From positions 124,001-188,000 of the forward strand of contig VWZL01003481.1 in NCBI GenBank assembly GCA_013396915.1: a stretch of 64,000 nt of DNA, read 5' to 3'. The DNA is from Stercorarius parasiticus. Lineage: Eukaryota; Chordata; Aves; Charadriiformes; Stercorariidae. Of the stretch, positions 14,718 through 28,012 are shown piece by piece; positions within the stretch are counted from its first letter, which is position 1, and each line of letters starts with the position of its first letter. The notes below the pieces were generated by a model that had not been told where the DNA came from, made no database searches, and saw nothing but the letters and a program-made list of their open reading frames with translations. Made by a program: the position numbers and the translations under genes.

Positions 14718-15442
14718 GCAATGCTACAGGCTTGGGGAAGAGTGGCTGGAGAGCTACCCAGCAAAAAAGGACTTGGGGGTGTTAGTTGACAGCCAGCTGA
14801 ATATGAGCCAACACTGTGCCCAGGTGTCCGAGAAGGCCAACAGCATCCTGACCCGTATCAGAAATAGTGTGGCCAGCAGGACTAGGGAAGTGATCATCCC
14901 CGTGTACTCGGCACTGGTGAGGCCGCACCTTGAATACTGTGTTCAGTTTCGGGCCCCTCACTACAAAAAAGACACTGAGGTGCTGGAGTGGATCCAGAGA
15001 AGGGCAACGAGGCTGGTGAAGAGTCTAGAGCACAAGTCTTATGAGGAGCAGCTGAAGGAGCTGGGGTTGTTTAGCCTGGAGAAAAGGAGGATGAGGGGAG
15101 ACCTTATCGCTTTCTACAACTACCTGAAAGGAAGCTGTAGTAGGGTGGGGGTCGGTCTCTTCTCCCAAGTAACAGGCAATAGGACAAGAGGAAACGGCCT
15201 CAAGTTGCACCGGGGAGGTTTAGATTGGATATTAGGAAAATTTTTTCATGTAAAGGGTTGTCAAGCATTGGAATAGGCTGCCCAGGGAAGTGGTTGAGTC
15301 ACCATCCCTGGAGGTATTGAAAAGATGTGTAGATGTGGCACTTAGGGACATGGTTTAGTGGTGGACTTGGCAACGTTAGGTTTACGGTTGGACTCAATGA
15401 TCTTAATGGTCTTTTCCAACCTAAATGATTCTGTGATTCTTC
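14718..15442 (+). mobile_element. CR1 LINE, second subfamily (CR1-Y-like), 5'-truncated
   Basis: An open frame of 186 codons at 14716-15276 is CR1 ORF2 C-terminal sequence: [30 protein letters not shown] and [21 protein letters not shown] frameshift near 15240 destroys the end, and the family's FF(S/T) to VVRHWN segment is no longer in frame. The 3' end has a different UTR from the other copies: a block ending TTTACGGTTGGACTCAATGA, then CTTTTCCAACCTAAATGATT and CTGTGATTCT. That type of UTR is what I remember for CR1-Y subfamilies. The open frame is a remnant and not a host gene. Confidence 0.9.
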
Positions 15443-18400
15443 ATTACACACCGCACTGGTGTGTAAGACTTGTCAGTCTCCAAAGTAAGAAACACAGAGA
15501 ACACTGAGTCAATGACAGATTCAGATAACATGTGAATCTGTTTTTAGGAAACAGTTATCATTACAGATGTGTAGTTACTTTTTCTCCAGTTTCACTATGT
15601 GCCTTTCTTTTTTAAATATATACTACCTCAGTAAGTATAGGTGGAATGTCTGGAGAGAGCCCATATACCATCAGGGCAGAGTCCACTGAACAGGAGAGTC
15701 CTCAGAGAACAGGAAACAGAGATTGACAACATCTTCCTGCTTGGGAATTGCTTTGTGTTAAGTACAGTAATTTAACCAGAAAAAAGTTCTGTGCAGATTT
15801 GAGAACGTACTGTGGCAAGTCAGAAAGCTCCATCTGGTTTTTAATATTACCAGAAATTGAAGGAAGGCATATTTAAGGTATGGTTCAGACAACGCCTTTC
15901 TGTTAAAGTGGACATAAAAAGAAAAAAAGAAAACCAGAGCAGAGATCTGCGGAAAAAAACCTTAACACAAAGCAATTTTTCAGCATGATAGTGGTGTCTA
16001 GTTGTACTGCTGTCTGAAGGCTGAGCTATCTAAAGAGAAGAGAAATCTGCTGACATAGCATGTCTATTTGGACATATCTGTATGCTCCGTTGGAAGAAGT
16101 TTTCACTATGTAATTTCAAGTTCGACACAGACCAGACAATGGAAATCGTAAAAGGTAATTACGTAAATTCTTTGTGGCCTTTTACTTCCAGGACTGTAAG
16201 CAGTTTTGAAGAGATTGATGGTGCCCAAATCTACGCCCCCCCATCAGTTTAGCACCACAGTCATCTACCCCTCAACTCTGCTCATTTGACCATCTTTCTT
16301 GTCATCCCCTGTGCTACAGGGTGCCATTTACAAACATTAATACACAAAAATTATTGGAAGACGAAGAAAAATTAACGAAAACTTACTGAAAATGTAGAAT
16401 TATGCTTTGTCCAAGAAACACTCCAGACCATCAAGTACTTGATGAACTGTCCAGGATCAGTCTGGCTGGAGAAGAAATGCAACAAGCAGATGATTTACAG
16501 GCCTTGAAGCACGTTTTTGCCTTTAGGTGGCACTCTACGCCTATATTGTGCGTTTTTCTTGCTAAAGGGAGCTGTGTCTATACAGCTCTGCAATACCACA
16601 TTCTGAGGAGTAAGATGAGTGCAATATTAACCTGAGATAAGGGATCTGATCTAACACAGAGCAGAAGGCAGAATAATCATGGTTGCCTTCCTCCATCAGC
16701 TTTAAAAAAAACTCTTTGCACCGCACACTGTGGTTTTTAATTATTTTTTTTTCCTCCCCAGTTACTGGATGGTCCTGAGAACTGGTTGCAACACAGTGCA
16801 AATTTGATATGGAATCACAGTCCCTCTGGATTCGGTGTTACATAACAGTGGCAGTGATTTTTTTGCAGTACATGTGAGTGTTTAATTTTGTCTCTGTGCT
16901 AACTGCTTGAAAAACCAATGCTGAAACCAATGGATAGCTTGGTTATCCTGTCAGTTTGCTCATGCGAGTAATTATGGCCAAAAAGGGAAATTAAAACTTC
17001 CTTCAAATATTTCAGAAATCACAGGACACTGTTGGCAAATGAATTATTTTAGCAATACATGCTGTAATTTTATTGCCATGTCCACTAACCCTATTTTGTG
17101 CTTGTGATAAAACAGAGTCAGAAAGTTAAAACTGATGAGTACAACTGTGCTGAAACCTGGCCAGCATTCTCCCACTGACCCATCTGCAGTTGCAGTGTTG
17201 TTCAAGGAGATACTACTTTTCTCCTTCTGGTGAATAAAAGATGAGAGGTCTGCACCAAAAATTAGTATTTGCCTTTATGCAGAGGATCACATTTCAGAAA
17301 GACATACACAAAAAATCTCAGAGGACTCCTGCTCTGAGAACACAGCTATGTATTCTGATCTGTTACATTGCATTAGACTTTTGAAGAAGAATTTGGACAA
17401 CGTTCTGGCTCCTTGGTATTCTGAAATTCAGTGGTATTCAAATATGAGGTTTGATTCCTGGACTATTTCTTATAATGTTCATTGATATTGAAACCAGAAC
17501 TTCATCCTTCAGTCCACTCAGTTACGTGCTGGTCCATAGAGTTCTTCAAATTTTTCTGAAGAGAGCTTTTGTACGTACTCTGAATTTATCTGTGTTCAAA
17601 CCCTGTTAATTCTGGATGAAGGCTGACATTAAGAAAGAGTCTCCATTCCTCTGTGAACACCTACATCCACAAATCTTTCCCTGAAAGGCAGACTGCTCTC
17701 TGGAAAGCAGGTGTGGAGGGGTCACATTTAACAGCATCCTGTAGTGACAAACCTCCAGGACTTTTATTTTTGCTATCAAATTACTTAGGGTAATTATTCA
17801 TACAAAAAGGAAGAAAATCAAAATGTGAACATTTATTCTAGCTGTGATTTAGCATTCTGATGAGAACACTTAAAATATATCTTTTCCCATCCAAGATGAT
17901 GCAACTGAACTGAAAAGGTAAGGCTACTCCAAGAGCAGGAATATCATGTAGAGAATGCTGAGGACAAATCCAGCAAAGCATGGGCATAAATATATCTCCC
18001 AAGACAAAAAAATCCAGAAGTAATCTTTTTGAACATTTGTTGATGAAAAATCAAGACTTAAAGGTGTTTTCATAGTATCTGCCATCAATTTCTTAAACAC
18101 TAACAGCATAATCTTGTAACATCAGGCATGTTTTTACCTAGGCTAGGGTTAACAGCAGGAAAGGGACATTGTACAGCTTTTTACCTCATCCACACATTAA
18201 ACCATTAATTGTTCTGGAAATTGGAAGGGTTATTTTGTTGCAGCAGCTACTTTGTAATTTCTGCCTTATGAGTTCGTAAAACTCAAAGATAATTCCCCTT
18301 ACTCTCCCATGTTAGATGTGGAGTAGAGGTGGGAAGAATTTCACACATTTCAAATGTAGCCTAGAGAAACATTAAATGCCCTCATTGTTAATTCCAGGCT

Positions 18401-21400
18401 TATGATGCAAGAAAGGCTAAAATCTTCCAGACAGTACAGTCAGCCACTGCTTGTAATGGGACTTACTTAACAAAAGCCCCAGTCTATCCATTAAATAGAC
18501 ATATTCAGAAAGAGAGCTATTTTCTCGAGCACCCTAGTTACTATTCCATATATAAGTGCTCCTGGAATGTGGGCAGAGTATCATACAGAAACATCAGGAG
18601 ACAAACAACACTTACTCCTTCCCAGCAGTCAATTTCAAAATAAGACAAATACATTAGGAAATCAGTATTAATTTAACCAGCTAAACTTCCTCCCTGGCTC
18701 CTTACGCTATACTGATAATCATGTTTTCTTGGAGGCACAGCAGATTTGCAATTCAGCTTCCAAGCTATGCCATCAACAGAGGGTTTGGAAGAGCATGTTG
18801 AAAAGCAAGATAATCTCAGTCTGTATCTGTATGTACTTGAAGAGAGTCCCAGCCACAGGGCAGTGTATGGAATTGTTGCTTTCTAAGCATTAGCATGCAC
18901 ATAGAAACAGAGCCAAAACAGAACAGCCCCCAGCAGAGGGTTCCACAGGAGAAGCGAAACTTCAACTCTGACGTTAAACTAGAAAGTGACTCCCACATGC
19001 AGATCACAACAGCCATACATACCGTAACGGGACTGTGAACTGGTCCCAGTGCATTTAAATGGACCTCACAACACCATAGTGAATGTTCATCAGTTTGAGC
19101 ACAAAGGGTATTCACTAACCTTCATCCCATTCGTTTGCCTCAAGTGGAGAAGGAGGGGGAGTTTTGCAGAGGCACTCTGATCTCCTTCCTTCAACTCTGC
19201 TTCAACAAAGATGACTCCATTGATTTTCTACAGCTCATCAGCTTGCAACACATGCTCCCACTTCCCAAACAAGAGATGTTTAGGCCATCATGCAAGCTGA
19301 CTGAAGAAAAATTCCAAGGCTGGTCTGTTGCTACAAAAGGTACTTCCATTGAGTACTAAGGAGCATTGTAGGAGATAGGCCTGTCCTGTTTAAATAGAAC
19401 TTCAGATTTTCTGGAATTTAGGACTCTGGGTTATTTGAAGCTAAATCACAGCTACAGCTGGATTCAATGATGCGTAAATCCCTGAAATATGGTCATAAAA
19501 ATTCTGAGTCCTGAAAAGGACAAACCTCTCAACAAAAAGATGAATCTTCAATTGTCTCAAAAGGTATCCAGTAAAAAAAAAAGCTGGTCCCTATCCTTCC
19601 CATTTTGCAGTAAGAATTGCAAAGCCAAAATTCCCTAGCCATTGCAAATCAGAGGTTTTTATTACATATTGTAGCTTAGCCAATCTCTGCATATACAGAG
19701 TAGGAGAAGACTAGACCTTGAAAATTATCCTGATTTAGCAAGTCAGAGCAAGAGTACCAGCTCTGCACAGTAAGTTTGAAATGGCATTTAAGTACCAACA
19801 ACTGTAAGATCTTCTTCCTTTACAGTGCTTACAAGGTGCTTTAATAAATTCTTTTCTACAGCTCCCCCCTTCAAATTGTTTGGACAGAAGGCTGTTTGAG
19901 ATTTTTATCTTCATCTCTACGTATGATAAATTGAAACATAAAAATGTCCTTTGTGTGTTCTGGTTTGACTTGCTTGGAAATATAATGGGCACAGATAGCT
20001 TGTGCAAGAATTGAGAAAAACAGCAATGTTTTCCAAAAGGCAGCATCTCTCTCCTTTTTGTTCTTTTTTCACTTGGAGTGAAGTGCATTCAACTTTGTGA
20101 AAAATCAGTCCCCAAATAGTAACTGCAGTTGCTATGGTGGTTGTGGGTTTGTTTGGTTTAGTTTGGTTTTTTTATTGTTGTTGGCTTGATTTTGTTTTAC
20201 ATTTTTAATGGGGGAAGAGATATGAGAGGGACTAGCTTTTACTTGGCAGTTTTTCTTCATTCTGTCCAGTCATGTGGTCATTTTTTTCCTAATATTCTTA
20301 GGCAGTCAGCCAGAGGAATAAACTCTTAAGCTACTTAAAGACAAAAAGTCCAAGTCTCATATCCACTAAGATCCCTTTACATTCCTGTAGCCCTGTAAAT
20401 GGTTCTTAAATGAATGGTGGTATACAGGATTAAGCCTGTAAAGCACATCAGATATAGCACTAATTGGATTTTGTAATCCTGGCAACATCCACATGGTTAC
20501 AGCTTTCTCTTGTGTCCCCTAGCGAGGGCTGAAGGAAAAGAAACAAGAAGCCAGGAGAACTGTACGACCATACTTCGTGTCTTCTTCATTGACACCCTTC
20601 ACACCATTCAAATAGGACTCCGGAATACACTATTTTAATTAGCAAAGCTTGTTTTAAAGTAAACAACACAAACACTCCTTATAGAACAGTCACAGTCTCC
20701 CCTGCTAGACATACAGGCTTTTTGGCAAGATCACATTCAAACAGCATGAAATTCACCCCTGTGCATGGCCCCCCAGAAGGTCCTCGCACTGCTTTAACTT
20801 CCACTTAGCTGCTCTGGATAAGCACGAGTGGTTTGTGGGATAAGGACCGAGGTTCACTACAACTTTCCTCCAAAAAAAAGATGGTCCAAATCCACATCTG
20901 TAAAGATACTATAAGGTCATAAAGGTGTAATATAGGCGTCATGCATAGAGTACATACCATATTTCAGTTGAGTCCTGTCCCTGCACGACTTTGAGTCCCT
21001 GTGATAGTACAGATGCACAACGCACATGTAATGAAGCCCTCAGTCAATATGGTTTGCTGTGTTGTGCTGTTTATTGGGAACAGTGCAAAGTCATTCAATG
21101 GACAGGACTCAAGACAGCAGTGAGAAAAGTATCCTCATGAGGAAGCTCTGACAGGATTCCTTTTGACATATGGGAGAACATGAGATTCCCATCTTAGTTC
21201 AGTAATTGCTAAATGAACAGAAATGAGAAATCATTGATGCAACATTGACCCACAAAACACTGATGGCTGAGGGCCTGTTCTCCCCTGTACTACACACAGG
21301 GAACAACAAATGGTCAAAGGAAAACAGGGTAAGAACAAAACAATATGGAAATAAGGTTGGTTCCTTAACAAATGTCACTACTGCAGTCCATTTACGCTGA

Positions 21401-21540
21401 CTGACACTGGTTGTTCTTTTCAGCTATAAGTGCGCAACAAAATCAGACATGTCTCATCTTCCAGTCTTGATACTGAACTGTTGCTGTTGTTGATTTTCTT
21501 TTGTTGGTCAAGTTTTTTCTTTTTTTCTTTCTTTTTGTTG

Positions 21541-21556
21541 TTTTTTTTTTTTTTTT
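21541..21556 (+). repeat. Poly-T run in a T-rich region
   Basis: Sixteen T residues follow a stretch rich in CTTT and TTG units (about 21480-21556). On the opposite strand this is an A-rich region downstream of MAPK10. Confidence 0.85.
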
Positions 21557-22277
21557 ACATCTACATTTATCAGCACTGATACATTACAGACCTTGTTAGT
21601 TATACTTTGAAGTCTGATCATGCAGAACTACAGGTAGGTGCAACTTAGATCTTATTACAAATGATGGACATGGCAAGGTGAACAGTTGTTTTTGCTAGTT
21701 AAGATCTGGAGCTTTGTTACTGTTGTGGCTTAACGTATACTGGCCCTAAGTCCCGCTTACTCAATTTACTAAATATACATGATTCTGTATTTACACTGAA
21801 ACCTTCAGCACCCTCCTTTTCAGCATATAACTGACTTAGGAAAAGGTCAGAGGTCAACCATATTTAGGCATACAGTGGCCTTCTTGTAAAAGATTTAACA
21901 GAATTAGTATGCTTGATTATTACATATTAGTTACAGAGGAAGGAAAAAAAATCAATACAACTATTTACATTATAAATATCTTGCTTCCCAGAAGACAAGG
22001 ATGGCCCTGTTCAGTGAAAATTAGCAAAAGAGACAGGCTTACCTGTCTGAAATTATAAGCATGGTAGACATACATTTATTTCCCAAATTGTCTGTGTCTT
22101 CCTTCAATACGTGCTTTTCAGCTTTTCGCTCTCAGGTAAAAAGGCACTAGCAGCCTCAGTTGAAGTTTTTCAACATTCTTTTGTCAAATCAAACCCTCTT
22201 TAAAACTCAAACTTCCCATGGGTCAATGAGCCTGAATACACATTAAGGGAAACAGTTCACCTCTTGCAATCAGTAGT

Positions 22278-22382
22278 GGGAAGGGAAGGGAAGGGAAGGG
22301 AAGGGAAGGGAAGGGAAGGGAAGGGAAGGGAAGGGGAAGGGGAAGGGAAAGGGAAAGGGGAAGCAGAAAGGGAAGGGGAAGG
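22278..22382 (+). repeat. GGGAA microsatellite / purine tract
   Basis: About twelve GGGAA units (22278-22337) pass into imperfect GGGGAA and GGGAAA units. The run from 22278 to 22363 is 86 purines without a pyrimidine, and more follow after one C at 22364. Open frames read through both strands here are by-products of the repeat. Confidence 0.97.
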
Positions 22383-25300
22383 CCACACTGGCAAGTTCCT
22401 AATACACAAAGCAGATTCCACAAAATTCCACTGGACAGGTCCGTTTTCCAGCTCATTGGTGAAGATGGCACATTCACCATTCCCCCACCTCCCTCAAGCA
22501 TCTTACTAATTATGACATTACATATTTGAGGAATAGTCAAACCTACAGCACAATGATTTTCTTTTTGTGTCTGTGTGAAAAAGATCACCTTGAGCTTGCA
22601 ATTAGTTAACCGTGTCCTTTGTAAAGTGGTGGAAGTTCAAATAAGCACAGCCATCAGATTCTTGAAGATGTGTGATTATGTTACAATTACACTTGTTATC
22701 CACACTGAGAACTTGGACCAAATATGAATAGAACAGGCTCTAAAAATCACATCCGTATGCAACTCCCTCTCTTTCCTACACATACATATGGAAGCAAAAA
22801 AACCAAAAGCCTAAACTCAAAGTGAACCACTAACTCAGACTTTTTTTGCCAGGCCATTAAAAGAAAAGGCTAATTCTTCCCTGCAGGTTTTCTTTCATAT
22901 TGCTGTCCCTGTAAGCACACAGAGTTTGTTGCGAAATGCCTTTTTTGTTTGTTTTTGCATGTTTGAATTCACACAAAATTTTAAAATCTCAATAAGCAAG
23001 AAGAAAGAAATATAGATAGATCTGAAACTAAACTAATTTTTGATCCTTTGGAATACTGCAAAGCTTGTAATATAAATAAGCTAACATCGGCTATTAAAAA
23101 TTATTTTGCATTAAAATGTTTCAATTATATTTTACAGTGATTTCAGGATACTCAAACCATATTTTTCCTTTTTTTTAAATAAAAAATTTGTGAGATTTGC
23201 TGAATTTGACTCTCTCAGGCAGTTCTAAAATTGACTATTAGCATATTTTTCATCAGAAAATATATTGGTGGAAAAAAAATCACCGGTGCTCACTGACAAA
23301 CATTATAATACAATACAAATCAGTTAAGTAGAACTAATGTGGAAACCTTCCTAAAGGCACTGCAACAAGTGTAATTTCTTCAGTGTTGTTGTTAGCCCAA
23401 AGCTTGAAGGTAAAGCAATATGTAAGAAGATAAAACTATATATATGAATCTATTCTTAGTGAAGAATAGAAGATAAATTTAGAAGAGTGATACAGCGGCA
23501 CAATCATCTTTCTTTTGTAATCTCTGGAGGCCAATATCATGCAGGAACTGTTGACTTCCAGAGGAAGACTATCAGTGCCTTGGGGAAGTATCAGATCAGG
23601 CTTTCTGTAGCTTTTTCTTTTTTTTTTTTTGACATTACCATACTTGCACTCCAATTTAAGCTCCGCTTTCTTTAATGCAAGCTTGCTAAGATTCCTGAAT
23701 CTATCTGTGCTATGGAATTCTACCTGGTATGGGAGGATTATCAACAACAATGCAATTCGCATAAATCAGTGTGTGAGCAACTCAAATATCTGAACTCTCT
23801 AAAGATCTATTACATTTTAATGGAAGATACTATTTCAGCTACAGTATCTGAAGATTGATTTCAAAAATTACAGAAAATTTTGGATTGAAAACATGCATAA
23901 CCTTGCATCAACTTGAAGTAAGTCAATCTCTCATCCTGATTTAAACTCGATCAGTGAGAAGGAAAATGGAGGAAGGGTCTTTTAAAAGCAATTCTAACTT
24001 TTTTATTATTTTTTAGTTTCTGATACTATTCAGAAGTACTCCATCTGAAAATAAAGCAGGAATGTTTTGCAGGAACTTTCCTCTCTACCTTCTCAATGCT
24101 ATTTTTTGCAGCTAGCGCTCTGAGCAGCCACTGATAGTTTAGATGCTTCTGCCATTTTCCTCACCCTGCTGATGACTATCTACGTAACTTAAATAAAGCC
24201 ACTTGGGACAGAATTCCTCTGGGTATTCAGGCACTTATGATACCAATAGGCTTTTGGGCATATTTTCAAAAATACCAGAGTGTCCAGATGCTATTCATGC
24301 TCGTGGAAGGTATGCCACTTCTGGCATAGGCCCTCTAATTGCCCCTTTAGTGCCTAAATACCTTGGAACATCTCTGCAGTGGTGGCAATTATGCTTAGAA
24401 CTGCAAACCTCAGAGAATGAGGTGAAAATTGTTACTCAAGTACTATTCAGTAAGATTTTAAATAGAGGTAGATTTAAAAGATCACTGGCAAGAAAAATAA
24501 GAAAAGCATCTGTCATTATCAAACTGAATAGAATGTAGGAATAAAGGGAACAGGCTTGAAGAGAAGGGTGTCAAAACTTCTAGAATCTGAAAGAAAAATT
24601 TTGTTTAAGACAGCTACAGAATGTCATCACTGCAACCTTTTATTCAAGAGTACATGCATTCTTGTAAGGTATCAGCTGATAGCACCTACTTCCTGACACA
24701 AAGCAAAACAAAGGATACTGTTCCTGTTTGATGGTTGCTACTTCAGTTTGGACATACAAGGACCAAAATTGTAACAAACTATTGCTTTTCTTCATTGATG
24801 GCTTTTTTCTAGTGGTCAATGTGGACAGCCCCAAGTTTCCTCCCCCAGACAGAGCTTCACATAAAGGAGACTAACTAATTTGAGGACAAAAAGAGATGCA
24901 GTAATTCTTTTAGGCCCCATTTCAGCAAGGCACTTAAGCACATGCTGATGTTGATCGCTGCTAAGCAAAAGCCAAAAGCACACACTAGTTAACATTATGT
25001 ATGCATCCCTGTAGTCTCCATTAAATGTTTGTAGGAGCACTGGCGCTTAGCAGAATCAGGGCTTCTGGGAATAAAGTTATGTAACTTCTATGTTGTGGGT
25101 TCATTTACCGGCGGTCACTAGGACATCTTCTATGGTGACTGGTTCTGCACCCCACACTAATGAAACCCAAACAAGACTGAACTATACAATGGGACTAAGA
25201 GCATGTTTTTTGGCTTCAATGGATGAAACATGGGAGATCTGTAAGCATCCGTCTACTAGAAATGATTTCTCTGCTATTGTCGATGCCACATCTCCATAAT

Positions 25301-27119
25301 ATCACTGGCAATGAAGTATGATTATTTCCAGTTTCTATGGTTTACATTTGTGGTATTTTTGCAGTTTCTCTTACGTACAGCTTTGCCTCTTTGAGACACT
25401 TTGTTTTGTTTTGTTTAAATAACACACCCAAATGGTGCACACTAAGGAATGTAAAGCAGATACTAGTTACCTGAATATTATTAATATCTATCTATGGTGA
25501 ATTAAATCTGGAGGTGATAGATTTCATTATTGCTAAGAAGTCACCCTTGGTGTTATTGCCTTTGTACCTACAGAGCATTGCTGTTTGCCTTTCAATACTT
25601 TTATGATCATTGGCTTTGAAGTGAGTTACATCACTCAACAATGACACGATGTTTCATGGCTTAAGAGAGAATATTGCTAAATATTTTTAGCAGAAGTAAA
25701 TTATTGCTTCTACAATTACTGCTCTGAGTTTTTAGAACATTATCGACCTAATTTTATTCTCAAAAAAAATCTATAAAAATCTACCAAAAATATACCTGGG
25801 GAAAAAAGAATTCCTACAGCAATTATAAGACAGCTCAGACCTACCAAGTCTGAAATTATTTCATACCCACTTAATTAACCGTGGAGAGTTTTTTTTCTTT
25901 ACTTTCTTCCCTTTGAACAAAATCTGACTTGATACTTAATTTTTTTTCCTACCACAGAGTGGCAGTCTTGTAAGCCACCTGATGGAACATTCCTATTTTG
26001 GTAGAATTTTGAAAACATAAGAATTAGTGAATTTAAAATATCCAGTAATATATTCTAAACAGTTTCTCTCTTTGACGTTTAGAAAAGCATTAGAGTATGA
26101 TTTAGCTCATTTCAGTTTATGTGGCACACTTCGGTAAGACGAGAGATGACTCAGATTTTAGTTAATTTCCAACCCAGGTAATGATGACCTTGCAGTGGAA
26201 AATGCTAGTTGCTGTTTTGGCTGGAGAAATATTCAATTGTTCTGAAATTCTGGGTGGAGTTTTGCCGTTCTCTGGTAAAAACACTTACCACTGTGAATTC
26301 TACTTATGATTATCTGGTAAAATCAATTTGATATTCAGGCACTGTTGGGTTCTTTGGAACTTGTCAAAACTGCCTAAGATGCCTGATTGAGAGCCTAAGA
26401 CCCCTGACTGAGACCGTTTCAGCCCAGCACACTAGCTGACTGGTATCTTCTGCTATTACTTAGAATATAGGAATACTAGACCCATGCACTCTGTGGTTCT
26501 TTTTTATGTAACATAGCTGATAAAACTTCCTGGGGAGTCAGATGATTTGTCACGAGCAAATGAACAGCCAAAAGCACCTGGAGAAGGCCTGTTCTTTTAG
26601 TAGTGGAGAACCCTGCAAGGGAGTGATTTAAAGGGAAAACGACCTCTAAGCCACATACGTACACTGAGAGGGAGTGGGCTGCAAATATCCTTTCTCTATT
26701 TAACTTAGTAAAGATCTAGACATAAAATAAAAACAAGTTGTTGTATGTCCTATTGACCATAATCTGCCCATTCCTCAACCCTGTCATACTCCCTAACACA
26801 CAAGCATACATGTAATTCATTCATAGTGAGTCTATCTATGAACTAAGATGATAACTTAACATTGACAGGAAAAGTTGCCTACTGAGACAAATCTTTCTGG
26901 GCTTAGACATGCATAAAAACCCCTTCATTCTTGTTCCCTGTAGCTTGCAAATATATATGTGCTTCCTTCTAACCTGGTCATAGCTTGGCATATCTGCTCT
27001 AAAAATTAGAACAACAAGTCTTAACATTCATGAATAAACATTTTTCTATGAAACTCTGTGGCATCTTCTTTCAATACAAATTTGCTTCTTATTTCAAAAT
27101 ATGTATACGACTCTCAGCA

Positions 27120-27864
27120 GAAATGTTGGTGCTACATCTTCAAGTGTCTGAGGGAGCCACAGTTCAATGTGGTTATTTACACTTCCACAAATCCTCATAC
27201 AAGATATGCACCTCATCAATGAACAAACAAATAGAATATACACTAGTAATATCACATATGTAGTTATGCAGTTCACCTGAAATGGGCCATTTAGTTGTGG
27301 AGTGCACACTAAGTACATATGCAGATGTGCATGTTCCTACAGGCACACAGCTGCATACACTGCCAGAATTCTATTGGCACATGTGTATATGTGCTATTTG
27401 CATATGAAGAAAAATGCATGTATATCCCTATCTGCCTCACTGGGCAGAAGATGACAGAACAGTGGGTGAAGGCAGATACGCACTTGTATGTTTGAGAGTG
27501 GCTACTGCACACCTTGTCATGCCAGTGTGAAAAGGACAGTTGCAGGTTGCTGGTTTTGCAGCCATTAATTTTACATCTTATGGGGAAGGGTTAAAAAAAA
27601 GGATTTTTCAGTTCCTTTTTTTTTTCCCCACTAAGCATCATTGGAAGAAGACCAAAGCAGAGCAACTATAAGTTAAATATACATTTGAGCTTAGCTGCAT
27701 TACATAATTCTGTAGGAGAAGCAGGCTGAAAACATTTTTTGTTTGTTTTGTTTAAATCTTTGTATTTTATTTCTCTTCCTTTTCATCTCTTAACTCCTGT
27801 TAATTTTTACTTCTAAATTACATCATCCTCTGAAGAACGCTGGGTTTCGCAGGCAGGCGGCTAG
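27120..27864 (-). other. MAPK10: MAPK10 3' untranslated region, proximal part
   Basis: The sequence directly after the TGA has no further coding sense. Short blocks resemble the human MAPK10 3'UTR as I remember it: the segment just after the stop at 27822-27864, the CTCAAATGTATATTTAACTT-like block near 27670-27692, the GGCTGCAAAACC-like block near 27552-27565, and a CTCAGACACTTGAAGATGTA-like block near 27136-27156. This is recollection, not an alignment. An AATAAA hexamer lies at 27771-27766, only 94 nt past the stop, and the resemblance continuing beyond it suggests it is not the main end. The true polyadenylation site could not be placed. Confidence 0.55.
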
Positions 27865-28012
27865 TCACCTGCAACAACCGAGGGGTCCTGCAGAAGCTTC
27901 CAGGCTGCTGTCCGTGTCAGACGCCAGTGTTTGATCCGTGGACATGGATGAGATGTCATTGACAGATGAGGATGGAGGGAGGCTTTCACTGCTGTTCACT
28001 GCTGCACCTGTG
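27865..28012 (-). CDS. MAPK10: MAPK10 last coding exon, alternative tails of the 422- and 464-residue forms
   Basis: Two acceptors 5 nt apart start this exon. Using the upstream AG (exon from 28012) gives Ser-AQVQQ and a stop at 27998-27996, the short alpha1-type tail (422 residues in human). Using the downstream AG (exon from 28007) gives Gly, [20 protein letters not shown], then [19 protein letters not shown] and GPLGCCR, with a TGA at 27867-27865. This is the long alpha2-type tail (464 residues). The tail is a low-complexity Ser-rich sequence. The Cys-Cys pair next to the C-terminal Arg is reported as a palmitoylation site in human JNK3. Tail length changes partner binding and localisation rather than catalysis (family knowledge). 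Confidence 0.97.

Larger units (their letters stand above)
15443..27119. other. Intergenic or distal MAPK10 3' flank
   Basis: No coding gene was recognised. The part nearest MAPK10 may be a continuation of its 3'UTR: AATAAA hexamers on the minus strand occur near 25758-25753 and 24645-24640, and the polyadenylation site could be at any of several such places. The purine microsatellite at 22278 and the T-rich stretch near 21500 lie here. Confidence 0.5.

Noticed and set aside
14716..15276. 186-codon open frame as a possible host gene
   Set aside because: It is the C-terminal part of CR1 ORF2, and the CR1 3'UTR and tail follow directly.
19735..20088. 117-codon minus-strand open frame downstream of MAPK10
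   Set aside because: No family resemblance and no splice context; it lies in sequence that resembles non-coding flank.
22223..22588. Open frames on both strands with Pro-Phe-Leu or Gly-Lys-Glu repeats
   Set aside because: They are translations of the GGGAA microsatellite; a 5-bp unit without stops stays open in every frame.
24203..24538. 111-codon plus-strand open frame
   Set aside because: No recognisable motif, no upstream promoter or splice context, and ordinary AT-rich composition. The longest unexplained frame in 12 kb is expected at about this size.
1..27000. ARHGAP24 coding exons, expected convergent neighbour of MAPK10
   Set aside because: No long plus-strand frame resembles a RhoGAP protein or its C-terminal coiled coil. 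The coding end probably lies before the window.
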